Below, piece after piece: positions 1-6,051 of a stretch of 6,176 nt of DNA. A model generated the notes under the pieces. The model did not search any database. It saw only the letters and a program-made list of their open reading frames with translations, and was not told the DNA's origin. Within the stretch, counting starts at the first letter, position 1, and every line of letters begins with the position of its first letter. Origin of the DNA: Bacteroidales bacterium UBA1215 (GTDB lineage: Bacteria > Bacteroidota > Bacteroidia > Bacteroidales > WCHB1-69). The stretch is from the NCBI GenBank assembly GCA_002309475.1, contig DBXJ01000023.1, forward strand, positions 1 through 6,176, read 5' to 3'. The position numbers were made by a program, and so were the translations under genes.

Positions 1-98
1 CGTTTCAAATCTCGAGCCAAGTCGAGTAAATAGTTGAGTTCTTTCGGACTGAAATCTAAAATTTTTAGAAAATTACGGTTTCTTAAATTGTAAGCCAT
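1..98 (-). CDS. argF: Ornithine carbamoyltransferase, N-terminal part (runs off window)
   Basis: Only the first 32 codons plus two bases are present; the gene continues past position 1. Reading the minus strand from the ATG at 98-96 gives MAYNLRNRNFLKILDFSPKE followed by LNYLLDLARDLK. This matches the conserved start of enteric-type ornithine carbamoyltransferases, where an NLRNRNFLK-(I/L)LDF stretch precedes the first helix. The family joins carbamoyl phosphate and ornithine to make citrulline, or runs in reverse in arginine catabolism, in the cytoplasm. The gene lies 69 bp downstream of a small membrane-protein gene and one gene after carbamate kinase on the same strand, which favours a catabolic role (arcB). 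Bacteroidota usually make arginine with N-acetyl- or N-succinylornithine carbamoyltransferases, whose N-termini differ. The carbamoyl phosphate motif (STRT) and the ornithine-binding residues lie outside the window and cannot be checked. No Shine-Dalgarno site is visible. The family call is confident; argF versus arcB is not settled. Confidence 0.82.
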   Translation of the reverse strand, partial: MAYNLRNRNFLKILDFSPKELNYLLDLARDLK

Positions 99-139
99 AG
101 TATTACTTTTTATATTATTAATTTTATTTGCTATATGTT

Positions 140-167
140 AAAAAATTCATCAGCTTTATGTTGATGA
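140..167 (-). terminator. Possible intrinsic terminator or attenuator before the carbamoyltransferase
   Basis: On the minus strand, immediately after the TAG stop of the membrane-protein gene (170-168), TCATCA (167-162) can pair with TGATGA (152-147). One A-C mismatch and one more C-G pair extend the stem around a 5-nt loop. An A and six Ts follow (146-140). The stem is AT-rich and imperfect, so termination is probably partial at best. It could set a lower level of the downstream carbamoyltransferase or mark an RNA processing point. No TAnnTTTG element was found between this hairpin and the ATG at 98, so the carbamoyltransferase is probably still reached by read-through. Confidence 0.4.
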
Positions 168-587
168 CTATATCTCATATTGTTTACGTTTTTTGCGATA
201 ATAAAGCCAAACAAAGAAACTTACTAAAACGCCTGTTGCACCTGTAATTGTTTGAATATATGCTCCCGGCCAGCGCATTAGCAGGAACAATAAACCCATA
301 AAAACTATTGCAAGTCCAATACCTAACAAATAAGCGGTGAAGGACCACAATGGTTGCAATTTTTTGTCAATTTCCGTATTATTAAAAGGCTTGTAGGGTA
401 TTTGTGTGATAAAAAAGATAGCATAATATGCCAATAAGGTAAATCCCACTGTACTCAATAAGAATGTATATATAAAAGGCATGTCCATCCATCTGAATAT
501 AGCGCCTGTTATAGCCATTATTCCGCCTCCATATAGCATGGCTTTTTTGAAGAAATTGCCCAAACGAGCAGGTTGTTTGTTATCCAT
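168..587 (-). CDS. Small four-helix membrane protein with two GldL-like modules, unknown function
   Basis: This is a 139-residue protein of unknown function, predicted to sit in the inner membrane. I start it at the ATG at 587-585, 8 bp after the arcC stop. An upstream in-frame ATG at 620 would add 11 residues but overlap arcC by 25 bp. Hydrophobic segments fall near residues 17-31, 36-60, 80-104 and 110-130, and the tail is basic (RKKRK, 131-135). The protein has two halves 70 residues apart. G28-x-x-F31-x-x-M34-x-x-P37 recurs as G98-x-x-F101-x-x-M104-x-x-P107, the second copy reading FLLMRWPGA. That pattern resembles the (K)xMHWPGA helical-hairpin motif of Bacteroidota membrane proteins such as the GldL N-terminus; this is motif resemblance only. 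It is too small to be an ArcD-type arginine/ornithine antiporter. Its place between arcC and the carbamoyltransferase implies co-transcription, not necessarily shared function. Confidence 0.8.
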   Translation of the reverse strand: MDNKQPARLGNFFKKAMLYGGGIMAITGAIFRWMDMPFIYTFLLSTVGFTLLAYYAIFFITQIPYKPFNNTEIDKKLQPLWSFTAYLLGIGLAIVFMGLLFLLMRWPGAYIQTITGATGVLVSFFVWLYYRKKRKQYEI

Positions 588-595
588 ATCAATGA

Positions 596-1540
596 TTATT
601 TTACTATACGGGTTCCACAATTAGGGTTGCCGAGTTGTCCGGCTTCGGTGATGATACATTCTTTACCGCCATTTTTTACAAAATAGATAGCTGCACGAAC
701 TTTTGGTGCCATAGACCCTTCTGCAAATTGGTGTTCTTCCAAATATTTTTCAGCTTCTTTGATGGTGATAACATCTAAAGCTTTTTCGTTGGGTTGACGG
801 AAATTGATATAAACCTTTGGCACATCCGTTAAAATATAAAATTCGTCAGCATGAATATCTACCGCAGTAAGAGCAGAAGCTAAATCTTTGTCTATAACTG
901 CTTCTATGCCAATTAATTCTCCTTGTTCGTTTTCTACAACAGGAATGCCACCGCCACCTACAGTGATGACAATATTTCCACTTTTTGCCAAAGATTCTAC
1001 CAACTCTACATTCATCACTTTGAGAGGTTGAGGTGAGGCAACCACACGTCTCCAACCATTGCCTTTAGGATCTTCTTTGAAAGGAGTGCCGGGATTGTCT
1101 TCCAAAAAGGCATTCATCTGTTTTTTCTTATAATAAGGTCCGACAGGCTTAGTCGGGTTGAGAAACATTTTATCGTTTTTATCTACAAGCACTTGTGTGA
1201 TAATGCCAATGACATTTCTTTTAATTTTATGTCTTAACAAGGTGTTTCTCAAGCCTTGTTCTATCAAATAGCCGATAGAGCCTTGTGTTTCTGACACACA
1301 AAAATCCAATGGCATGGCCATTACATCGGTTACACGGCTGGTGATCTCATGTTGCAACATCACATTGCCCACTTGAGGACCATTGCCATGTCCTATAATG
1401 ATATTGTAACCTTGTTCTATGAGTCCTATAATAGATTCACATGTAGATTGTACATTGGCGATTTGTTCTTTGTAAGTTCCTCTTTGTCCGCTTCTTAATA
1501 AAGCATTGCCACCAAAAGCAATAACTGCAGTCTTTGACAT
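596..1540 (-). CDS. arcC: Carbamate kinase
   Basis: This is a full-length 314-residue carbamate kinase, the usual family size. In the catabolic direction it transfers phosphate from carbamoyl phosphate to ADP, giving ATP, CO2 and ammonia, in the cytoplasm. Amino acid kinase fold motifs are intact: GGNAL (10-14), GHGNGPQVG (50-58), SETQGSIGY (83-91), the KPVGPYY region of the lid (131-137), TVGGGGIPV (193-201), VIDKDLAS (215-222), LTDVPKV (237-243) and GSMAPKV (275-281). The ATG at 1540 is the only sensible start, since the sequence begins directly with the first beta strand (KTAVIAFGG). It is the first gene of a minus-strand cluster that continues with a membrane protein and an ornithine carbamoyltransferase, the pairing seen in arginine deiminase pathways. 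A TATCTTTG promoter element lies about 47 bp upstream within an inverted repeat. No arginine deiminase or transporter gene is visible; they could lie beyond position 1. Confidence 0.97.
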   Translation of the reverse strand: MSKTAVIAFGGNALLRSGQRGTYKEQIANVQSTCESIIGLIEQGYNIIIGHGNGPQVGNVMLQHEITSRVTDVMAMPLDFCVSETQGSIGYLIEQGLRNTLLRHKIKRNVIGIITQVLVDKNDKMFLNPTKPVGPYYKKKQMNAFLEDNPGTPFKEDPKGNGWRRVVASPQPLKVMNVELVESLAKSGNIVITVGGGGIPVVENEQGELIGIEAVIDKDLASALTAVDIHADEFYILTDVPKVYINFRQPNEKALDVITIKEAEKYLEEHQFAEGSMAPKVRAAIYFVKNGGKECIITEAGQLGNPNCGTRIVK

Positions 1541-1580
1541 ATAAATTCTTTGTTTTTTTCTTATTGATATTTCTAAAATG

Positions 1581-1601
1581 AAAATGCAAAGATAGCATTT
1601 T
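1581..1601 (-). promoter_or_regulatory. arcC promoter (-7 element) inside an inverted repeat
   Basis: On the minus strand, TATCTTTG (1594-1587) is a perfect match to the Bacteroidota -7 consensus TAnnTTTG. It lies 46 bp before the arcC ATG, implying a leader of about 40 nt. No well-placed -33 TTTG was found. The element is framed by perfect 7-bp arms, AAAATGC (1581-1587) and GCATTTT (1595-1601), separated by 7 bp. A dyad covering the -7 hexamer is what a repressor operator would look like. Which factor binds, if any, cannot be told from sequence alone. Confidence 0.65.
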
Positions 1602-1678
1602 TTTCTGCAAATTTTTGTGTTTTGGCAAAATAAAAACTATTGCACTGCAAATGCTGAAAAATAATCAAAAATAGAAGT

Positions 1679-1706
1679 AAAAAAATAAGCTAACATGATG
1701 TCAGCT
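1679..1706 (-). terminator. Intrinsic terminator of the tRNA-Leu transcript
   Basis: On the minus strand, 1706-1688 folds into a hairpin: AGCUGAC pairs with GUUAGCU through one G-U wobble, leaving a 5-nt loop. It is followed by UA and then seven Us (1685-1679). It starts 37 bp after the encoded CCA of the tRNA, and no other minus-strand gene lies between. It should insulate the tRNA unit from the arcC promoter downstream. On the plus strand the wobble becomes an A-C mismatch and no U-run follows, so the signal is directional. Confidence 0.7.
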
Positions 1707-1743
1707 CTTGCTTAAAGTTGTTGTAAATACCTGAATGTTAATT

Positions 1744-1828
1744 TGGTGCGGGTGAGGAGACTCGAACTCCTACGCCTCTCGGCACTAGATCCTAAGTCTA
1801 GCGCGGCTACCAATTACGCCACACCCGC
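1744..1828 (-). tRNA. tRNA-Leu (anticodon UAG)
   Basis: The minus strand folds as a complete class II tRNA of 85 nt including an encoded CCA (1746-1744). The acceptor stem is GCGGGTG/CACCCGC with discriminator A. The D arm is GGC...GCC with AATTGGT in its loop. The anticodon stem CTAGA/TCTAG encloses the loop CTTAGGA, so the anticodon is TAG, reading CUN leucine codons (mainly CUA/CUG). The variable arm GCC-GAGA-GGC is the long arm expected for leucine. The T arm is AGGAG-TTCGAGT-CTCCT. All stems pair without mismatch, so the gene looks functional. It stands alone with its own promoter and terminator. Confidence 0.97.
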
Positions 1829-1839
1829 TTTTCAAGATG

Positions 1840-1872
1840 CAAAAGTAGTTATTTTTTGAATACAAACGTCAA
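1840..1872 (-). promoter_or_regulatory. Promoter of tRNA-Leu
   Basis: On the minus strand, TACTTTTG (1847-1840) matches TAnnTTTG exactly and lies 11 bp before the first base of the mature tRNA. A TTG (1872-1870) sits 22 bp upstream of it, in the range expected for the -33 element of the Bacteroidota housekeeping sigma factor. Transcription would begin a few bases before the tRNA 5' end, leaving a very short leader for RNase P to remove. Confidence 0.65.
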
Positions 1873-1965
1873 TTTTTATCTTATTTTTTTATAATGCATG
1901 GTGTTTTATACAATATTGTTGAAAAAATAATTTCTATAAAGATGGTTTTATCCATTTTTTTTGAT

Positions 1966-1973
1966 TATTTTCG
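1966..1973 (+). promoter_or_regulatory. Possible -7 element upstream of lnb
   Basis: TATTTTCG at 1966-1973 matches TAnnTTTG in all but one base and lies 36 bp before the lnb ATG. No clear TTTG is found at the -33 distance. It is the best candidate in the 181 bp between the tRNA gene and lnb. The rest of that gap is AT-rich and shows no other convincing signal. Confidence 0.35.
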
Positions 1974-2009
1974 CAAATTGTATATGCTAAAATTAACAGA
2001 TATAGATTT

Positions 2010-3155
2010 ATGAAGAAACATTTTGTGATTTTATTGTTGACGATATTGTTGGCAGGTAGTGGCTTTGCACAACTATCTACACAGTCAAAAGTGAGTTTGC
2101 TGACTTGCGGCCCCGGTAATGAATTCTACGAATCGTTTGGACATTCTGCCATTAGAATCAAAGATGACAGTCTGAAAATGGATTTGTCATTTAATTACGG
2201 CATGTTTAGTTTTGGCGAACCTAATTTTTATCTGAAATTTGCACAAGGTCGTTTGCCATATATGTTAGGTGTATATCCAACAGATTTGTTTATGGTGGAA
2301 TATATTACTTCAGGAAGAAGTGTTACCGAGCAGGTGTTGAATTTTACATTAGAAGAAAAAAATAGATTGTACAATGCCTTGGTAGAAAACTACAAGCCGG
2401 AAAATCGCTATTATGCTTATGATTTTTTTAGAGACAATTGTGCTACCAGAGTAAGAGATATGTTAGAACTGGCAGCCGGCAGACCGGTTTTCTCAACACA
2501 ATATGCCGCCGGCAACCCGACATATAGAAAATTATATTATCATTGTACCGACAATATGTTGTGGTGGAGATTGGGGATTGACTTGTTGTTGGGGGCAAGA
2601 GCGGATAAAAAATTGACAGAAACGGAATGCACATATATACCTTTTGACTTGCAAAATCAAGTTGATACAGTTGTTTATATGCAAAAATCAGGTGACTGGA
2701 TATCGGAAACTAACTATTTGTGCAAGCAGACTAAATCGGAAGTGCCACCAACAAAATTTACTCCTTTTATGGTGTTTGGCATATTCTTTTTATTGGTATT
2801 GATATTGACAATAGTGGAATATAGAAAGAAATGCTATTGTAAGGCTTTTGACATTGTGTTTTTTGCTATCATTGCCGTGTTTTCACTTTTGTTGCTATTG
2901 ATGACATTTTGTACCGACCATTATACCACTAAATATAATTTCAATCTTTTGTGGGCAAATCCATTGTTTTGGTGGATATTGCTATGCATAAAAAAAACGC
3001 CGGTATGGTGTATTTATGTAGTTGCATCGTGTTTGATAGTATCCTTGATGTGTTTCGGACTTTTGCCGCAAATGTTCAATATAGCAATTTTGCCACTGAT
3101 ATTGTCAATAGGTTTGCGTTTGTTTGCCTTGTATAGAGCGAAAAAATCAGCATAA
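2010..3155 (+). CDS. lnb: DUF4105 lipoprotein N-acyltransferase (Lnb family)
   Basis: This 381-residue protein has the DUF4105 architecture, a family identified as the Bacteroides lipoprotein N-acyltransferase Lnb. The family adds the third, amide-linked acyl chain to the N-terminal cysteine of lipoproteins, replacing Lnt, which this phylum lacks. A signal sequence (residues 1-20, possible cleavage after GFA) leads into a periplasmic domain. Conserved family blocks are TCGPGNEFYESFGHSAIR (32-49), YAYDFFRDNCATRVRD (135-150) and RLGIDLLLG (187-195). H45 and C144 are the likely catalytic pair; the histidine-before-cysteine order resembles permuted papain-like folds (inference). The C-terminal part holds about four or five membrane helices (roughly 252-270, 279-300, 313-327, 331-350, 355-375) and the conserved stretch NFNLLWANP (310-318). 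Length and motifs indicate an intact gene. It is a single-gene unit, with no signal of co-transcription with its neighbours, ending at a strong terminator shared with the convergent mutase gene. The ankyrin lipoprotein at 5108 would be one of many substrates. Confidence 0.88.
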   Translation: MKKHFVILLLTILLAGSGFAQLSTQSKVSLLTCGPGNEFYESFGHSAIRIKDDSLKMDLSFNYGMFSFGEPNFYLKFAQGRLPYMLGVYPTDLFMVEYITSGRSVTEQVLNFTLEEKNRLYNALVENYKPENRYYAYDFFRDNCATRVRDMLELAAGRPVFSTQYAAGNPTYRKLYYHCTDNMLWWRLGIDLLLGARADKKLTETECTYIPFDLQNQVDTVVYMQKSGDWISETNYLCKQTKSEVPPTKFTPFMVFGIFFLLVLILTIVEYRKKCYCKAFDIVFFAIIAVFSLLLLLMTFCTDHYTTKYNFNLLWANPLFWWILLCIKKTPVWCIYVVASCLIVSLMCFGLLPQMFNIAILPLILSIGLRLFALYRAKKSA

Positions 3156-3182
3156 AAAAAGAGGGCTTTGCCCTCTTTTTTT
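3154..3182. terminator. Strong bidirectional terminator between convergent lnb and mutase genes
   Basis: GAGGGC (3161-3166) and GCCCTC (3170-3175) form a perfect GC-rich stem with a 3-nt loop. Seven As (3154-3160) flank it on one side and seven Ts (3176-3182) on the other, so the same hairpin with a U-run forms on both strands. It overlaps the last two bases of the lnb TAA on the left and two bases of the mutase TAA (3183-3181) on the right, leaving only 25 bp between the two genes. Confidence 0.95.
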
Positions 3183-4908
3183 ATTTCAGTTGCATATCTT
3201 TAATGATATTGTCAATGATTTGTTCCGCTGTTTGAGTAGAAGATTCTAAATCATTGATAGATGTCAGTGGTATTTTAACTCCAAAATAGAATTTGATCTT
3301 AGGTTCTGTGCCTGAAGGCCGGATGGTGATTTTTGAATGATCTTCCAAGAAAAATTGCAATACATTGGAGGTTGGAAGTGTAATGGCTTCTTCCTCACCT
3401 GTAATTAAATTTTTACTGATGGAAGTCTGATAATCTTTTATCAAAACCACTTTTTTGTTGTTGATGGTTTTAGGCGGATTGTTTCTGTAATCTTGCATCA
3501 TTTGTGCAATTTCTTGGTTGCCGGCTATGCCTTTTTTAGTCAAAGAGAGCAATTGCTCTTTATACAAGCCGAATTCTAAGTAAATGTCTATCAATATGTC
3601 AAATAGAGTTTTGCCTTGTTCTTTTGCCCATGCGGCAATTTCTGCAATGATAGAGCAGGCTATAACGGCATCTTTGTCGCGAACAAAATCTCCAATCAAA
3701 TATCCGTAACTTTCTTCACCGCCGCCAATAAATTGTTTTTTGCCTTCCAACAGACGAATTTGTTCGGCAATGTATTTAAATCCCGTGAGAACATCATAGG
3801 TAACTATGCCGTATTTGTCGGCAATATCTTTCAAAAGTTCTGTGGTAACAATAGTTTTTACAATAAATTCGTTTCCGGTGAGTTTTTGATTGCTTTTCCA
3901 CTGCTGACATAAATAATTGATAATGAGAGAGGCAGTCATATTGCCATTGAAAAGCACAAATTTGCCTTGTTTGTTTCTTACGGCAATGCCTACACGGTCG
4001 CTATCGGGGTCGGTTGCCATGACCAAATCCGCATTTTTTTCTTCTGCCAATTTGATCGCCAAAGTCAATGCTTCTGCATTTTCCGGATTCGGCGATTCTA
4101 CAGTGGGAAAGTTGCCGTCGGCAATATATTGTTGTGGTTCACAGATAACATTTTCAAATCCGAAAGCTTTCAAAGTGGCGGGCACCAATTTTCTGCCTGT
4201 TCCGTGCAAAGGGCTGTAAACAATGCACATGTCTTTGTGCTTTTTGATAATTTCCGGATGCAATGACAAGGAACATAATTTTTCAATATACACTTTGTCA
4301 ACTTCTTCTCCGATATAGTGTATCAAATTATTGTTTCGAGATGTTTTTACATCGTCAATGCTATTGATTTTTCTTGTTTCGGCAATGATATTCTTGTCGT
4401 GAGGAGGAACCAATTGACCGCCATCGTTCCAATAAACTTTGTAGCCGTTGTATTCCTTCGGGTTGTGCGAAGCGGTGATGACAATGCCACTATCACAATG
4501 TAAGTGTCGAATGGCGAAAGACAATTCCGGAGTAGGGCGGATATCGTCAAACAAAAATACTTCAATATTGTTGGCGGATAAAACTCCGGCGGTTATGTCT
4601 GCAAAAAACTTGCTATTGTTGCGTGAATCGTAGGCAATGGCTACGCGTGCACGTCTGTCGGTGACAAATTGGCATAAATAGTTGCACAAACCTTGTGTGG
4701 CCATCGATACCGTATATTTGTTCATTCTGTTGGTGCCCACACCCATAATTCCTCTTAAGCCACCTGTTCCGAACTCCAATTCGCGGTAGAATGCATCTTC
4801 TAATTCTGTAGGATTGTTGGTTTGCAAATCCTTGATGATTTGTTTGTCACTATTGTCATACGCTCCGTTGAGCCATGTTTGAATGTTTTGTTGTGTTCTG
4901 TTTTCCAT
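3181..4908 (-). CDS. Phospho-sugar mutase (phosphoglucomutase/phosphomannomutase family)
   Basis: This 575-residue alpha-D-phosphohexomutase is close in size and motifs to the long PgcA/PGM2-like branch common in Bacteroidales. It moves phosphate between C1 and C6 of hexose phosphates through a bisphosphate intermediate, in the cytoplasm, feeding nucleotide-sugar, glycogen or cell-wall precursor synthesis. The four domain signatures are in order: FGTGGLRG (46-53), the phosphoserine loop TASHNPKEYNGYK with S147, the Mg2+ loop ATDPDSDRVG (D300, D302, D304), the sugar-specificity loop GGEES (396-400), and the phosphate-binding loop RPSGTEP (530-536). I start it at the ATG at 4908, which gives MENRTQQNIQTW, the usual beginning. 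An upstream in-frame ATG at 4929 would add MPIIFIS, overlap the predicted -7 element and look unlike the family. Glucose versus mannose preference cannot be decided. All key residues are present. Confidence 0.95.
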   Translation of the reverse strand: MENRTQQNIQTWLNGAYDNSDKQIIKDLQTNNPTELEDAFYRELEFGTGGLRGIMGVGTNRMNKYTVSMATQGLCNYLCQFVTDRRARVAIAYDSRNNSKFFADITAGVLSANNIEVFLFDDIRPTPELSFAIRHLHCDSGIVITASHNPKEYNGYKVYWNDGGQLVPPHDKNIIAETRKINSIDDVKTSRNNNLIHYIGEEVDKVYIEKLCSLSLHPEIIKKHKDMCIVYSPLHGTGRKLVPATLKAFGFENVICEPQQYIADGNFPTVESPNPENAEALTLAIKLAEEKNADLVMATDPDSDRVGIAVRNKQGKFVLFNGNMTASLIINYLCQQWKSNQKLTGNEFIVKTIVTTELLKDIADKYGIVTYDVLTGFKYIAEQIRLLEGKKQFIGGGEESYGYLIGDFVRDKDAVIACSIIAEIAAWAKEQGKTLFDILIDIYLEFGLYKEQLLSLTKKGIAGNQEIAQMMQDYRNNPPKTINNKKVVLIKDYQTSISKNLITGEEEAITLPTSNVLQFFLEDHSKITIRPSGTEPKIKFYFGVKIPLTSINDLESSTQTAEQIIDNIIKDMQLK

Positions 4909-4926
4909 ACTGATAAAAATAATTGG

Positions 4927-4934
4927 CAAAAATA
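4927..4934 (-). promoter_or_regulatory. -7 promoter element of the phospho-sugar mutase
   Basis: On the minus strand, TATTTTTG (4934-4927) is an exact TAnnTTTG match, 18 bp before the ATG at 4908. The leader would be only about 10-13 nt. This supports the 4908 start over 4929, which would lie inside the promoter. No convincing -33 TTTG is seen at the expected distance. Confidence 0.55.
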
Positions 4935-4979
4935 CAAAAAAAATAGATTACTTTTAACGGATATAATGAAAATTATGAT

Positions 4980-4987
4980 TATTTTTG
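4980..4987 (+). promoter_or_regulatory. Possible -7 element for the ankyrin lipoprotein gene
   Basis: TATTTTTG (4980-4987) fits TAnnTTTG exactly on the plus strand, in the 199-bp gap between the divergent mutase and ankyrin genes. It is 120 bp before the ATG at 5108, so the leader would be long, and no -33 TTTG is visible. In such AT-rich DNA a chance match is quite possible. The rest of the gap holds no gene. Confidence 0.3.
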
Positions 4988-5107
4988 CAAAATAAATATT
5001 GTTTAACAAAGTTGCATTTGTGACTTGAATGTAGTATATAATTATAATGAACCTATAAAAATAAGACAAAAGAATAATAGGGTTACTATAACTTGGGGGA
5101 TAGGGGA

Positions 5108-5983
5108 ATGAAAAATAATATAATAAGTTTAACAAAAGTTTTATGCATGTGTCTAATGACGACTTCCTTTTTATCCTGTAACTTTGATATGCAGGAGGTC
5201 TATCATAAATGTGATAATGTACTGGCAAAATTTCAAAATGCGGAATCTAAAGAAAAATCCCGCTATTGGTTTTTTCAACATGAATTAAGCAAAACTATAA
5301 ACGGATACAAAACGACTGATACCATACAACAGCTTTTGCAAGAGGGATTGGATCCGAATTACTGCATAGGCGAATTCGGATGGTTTGAGGCCAACCCGTT
5401 AATGATTGTTGCAAATAGTCGTTACACAACTTTTGAAAGATTGCATATTGGAGAACAAATACCCAATCCAACACCAGATACAAATGTCATACATATTTTA
5501 GTGGAGAATGGAGCTGATATTAATAGGAGACCATATATATGGTATATAATTCACAGATCAGGAAGTGAAGATTTAAATAAGTTGTGGGAGATGAGGAGTG
5601 AGTTTACTGTAAATGACGAGCCTGATGTACTTCCTTTGGAAGAAGAAAGATACAAAACATTATTTATTGAAGATGAGAACCGGCTACTTAGAGCATTTTT
5701 GAGGAATGGGGCAGACCCCGACAAACTAGGTCATCCGTATCCTTTTAGCCGTGAAATGTTGGCAAAAATAACAGATGAGGAGGCTAATGCTTATTTTTCC
5801 AAAGGGACAAGACCTATCAATGAAGCTATTGAGAAAGGTATTCTTTGGGAGAGTCAGGTAGATTTATTGTTGGAATACACAACTTTAGACGAAGAATCGC
5901 TCAAGTCTGCAGAACGATCTGGAGATTCTGCAATGGTAAAGAAAATACAAAAAAGATGGAAAGAACAAAATGAGAAACAATAA
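5108..5983 (+). CDS. Predicted lipoprotein with degenerate ankyrin repeats
   Basis: This is a 291-residue protein that I recognise only by its repeat type. The N-terminus KNNIISLTKVLCMCLMTTSF-LSC (residues 2-24) reads as a lipoprotein signal peptide with a Bacteroidota-style SC box, so C24 would be acylated and the protein anchored in the cell envelope. Ankyrin-like units follow, with the hxxLLxxGADxN turn at IQQLLQEGLDPN (73-84), IHILVENGADIN (128-139) and LLRAFLRNGADPD (193-205). A weaker unit is INEAIEKG...VDLLLEY (237-257), and SLKSAERSGDSAMVKKI (264-280) looks like a capping helix pair. The linkers are long and irregular, so the repeats are degenerate. I start at the ATG at 5108 because GGGGGA (5095-5100) is a Shine-Dalgarno-like site 7 bp upstream and the signal peptide begins there. 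A TTG at 5093 would add only GDRG-type residues. Ankyrin proteins bind other proteins, and some are immunity or adaptor proteins of toxin systems. No partner is visible except a broken YD-repeat fragment downstream. Confidence 0.75.
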   Translation: MKNNIISLTKVLCMCLMTTSFLSCNFDMQEVYHKCDNVLAKFQNAESKEKSRYWFFQHELSKTINGYKTTDTIQQLLQEGLDPNYCIGEFGWFEANPLMIVANSRYTTFERLHIGEQIPNPTPDTNVIHILVENGADINRRPYIWYIIHRSGSEDLNKLWEMRSEFTVNDEPDVLPLEEERYKTLFIEDENRLLRAFLRNGADPDKLGHPYPFSREMLAKITDEEANAYFSKGTRPINEAIEKGILWESQVDLLLEYTTLDEESLKSAERSGDSAMVKKIQKRWKEQNEKQ

Positions 5984-6039
5984 AATATAATGGACATCTC
6001 TAAAAACAGATAAAAAATTAAGAATTCAACAAAAAATAC

Positions 6040-6047
6040 TATCTTTG
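6040..6047 (+). promoter_or_regulatory. -7 promoter element before the YD-repeat fragment
   Basis: TATCTTTG (6040-6047) is a perfect TAnnTTTG match, identical to the arcC element, placed 57 bp after the ankyrin gene stop. No good TTTG lies at the -33 distance. Transcription from it would start at or just after the ATG at 6052, which opens only a 9-codon frame before TGA. It could drive RNA from the decayed fragment or a gene beyond the window. The 56 bp between the ankyrin stop and this element show no hairpin. Confidence 0.45.
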
Positions 6048-6051
6048 CAAA

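Noticed and set aside
168..587. ArcD-type arginine/ornithine antiporter as the identity of the small membrane protein
   Set aside because: 139 residues and four helices are far too few for that transporter family, and no transporter motif is visible.
588..620. Longer form of the small membrane protein starting at the ATG at 620
   Set aside because: It would overlap the end of arcC by 25 bp. The ATG at 587 gives a clean 8-bp gap and a normal N-terminus; the longer form cannot be fully excluded.
1941..1962. ATGG-loop-CCAT followed by eight Ts, resembling a plus-strand terminator upstream of lnb
   Set aside because: The stem is only 4 bp and AT-rich, and no plus-strand gene precedes it.
3616..4266. 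Several plus-strand open frames of about 100 codons inside the mutase gene
   Set aside because: They are antisense shadows of a gene whose own frame carries every expected catalytic motif.
4979..5009. Near-palindromic stretches in the mutase/ankyrin divergent region (TTATTTTTGCAAAATAA, TTGTTTAACAA)
   Set aside because: Arms are short, AT-only or nearly so, and not repeated elsewhere in the window, so an operator call is not supportable.
5012..5040. TTGCAT-17 bp-TATATA, resembling an E. coli-type sigma-70 promoter upstream of the ankyrin gene
   Set aside because: The Bacteroidota housekeeping sigma factor uses TTTG/TAnnTTTG, and such a match is easily met by chance in AT-rich DNA. It would matter only if the gene were recently acquired from outside the phylum.
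4800..5228. 142-codon open frame on the minus strand across the mutase start and the divergent gap
   Set aside because: It overlaps the conserved start of the mutase in another frame and the ankyrin gene on the other strand. The translated product is low-complexity (I/Y/F-rich) with no recognisable domain.
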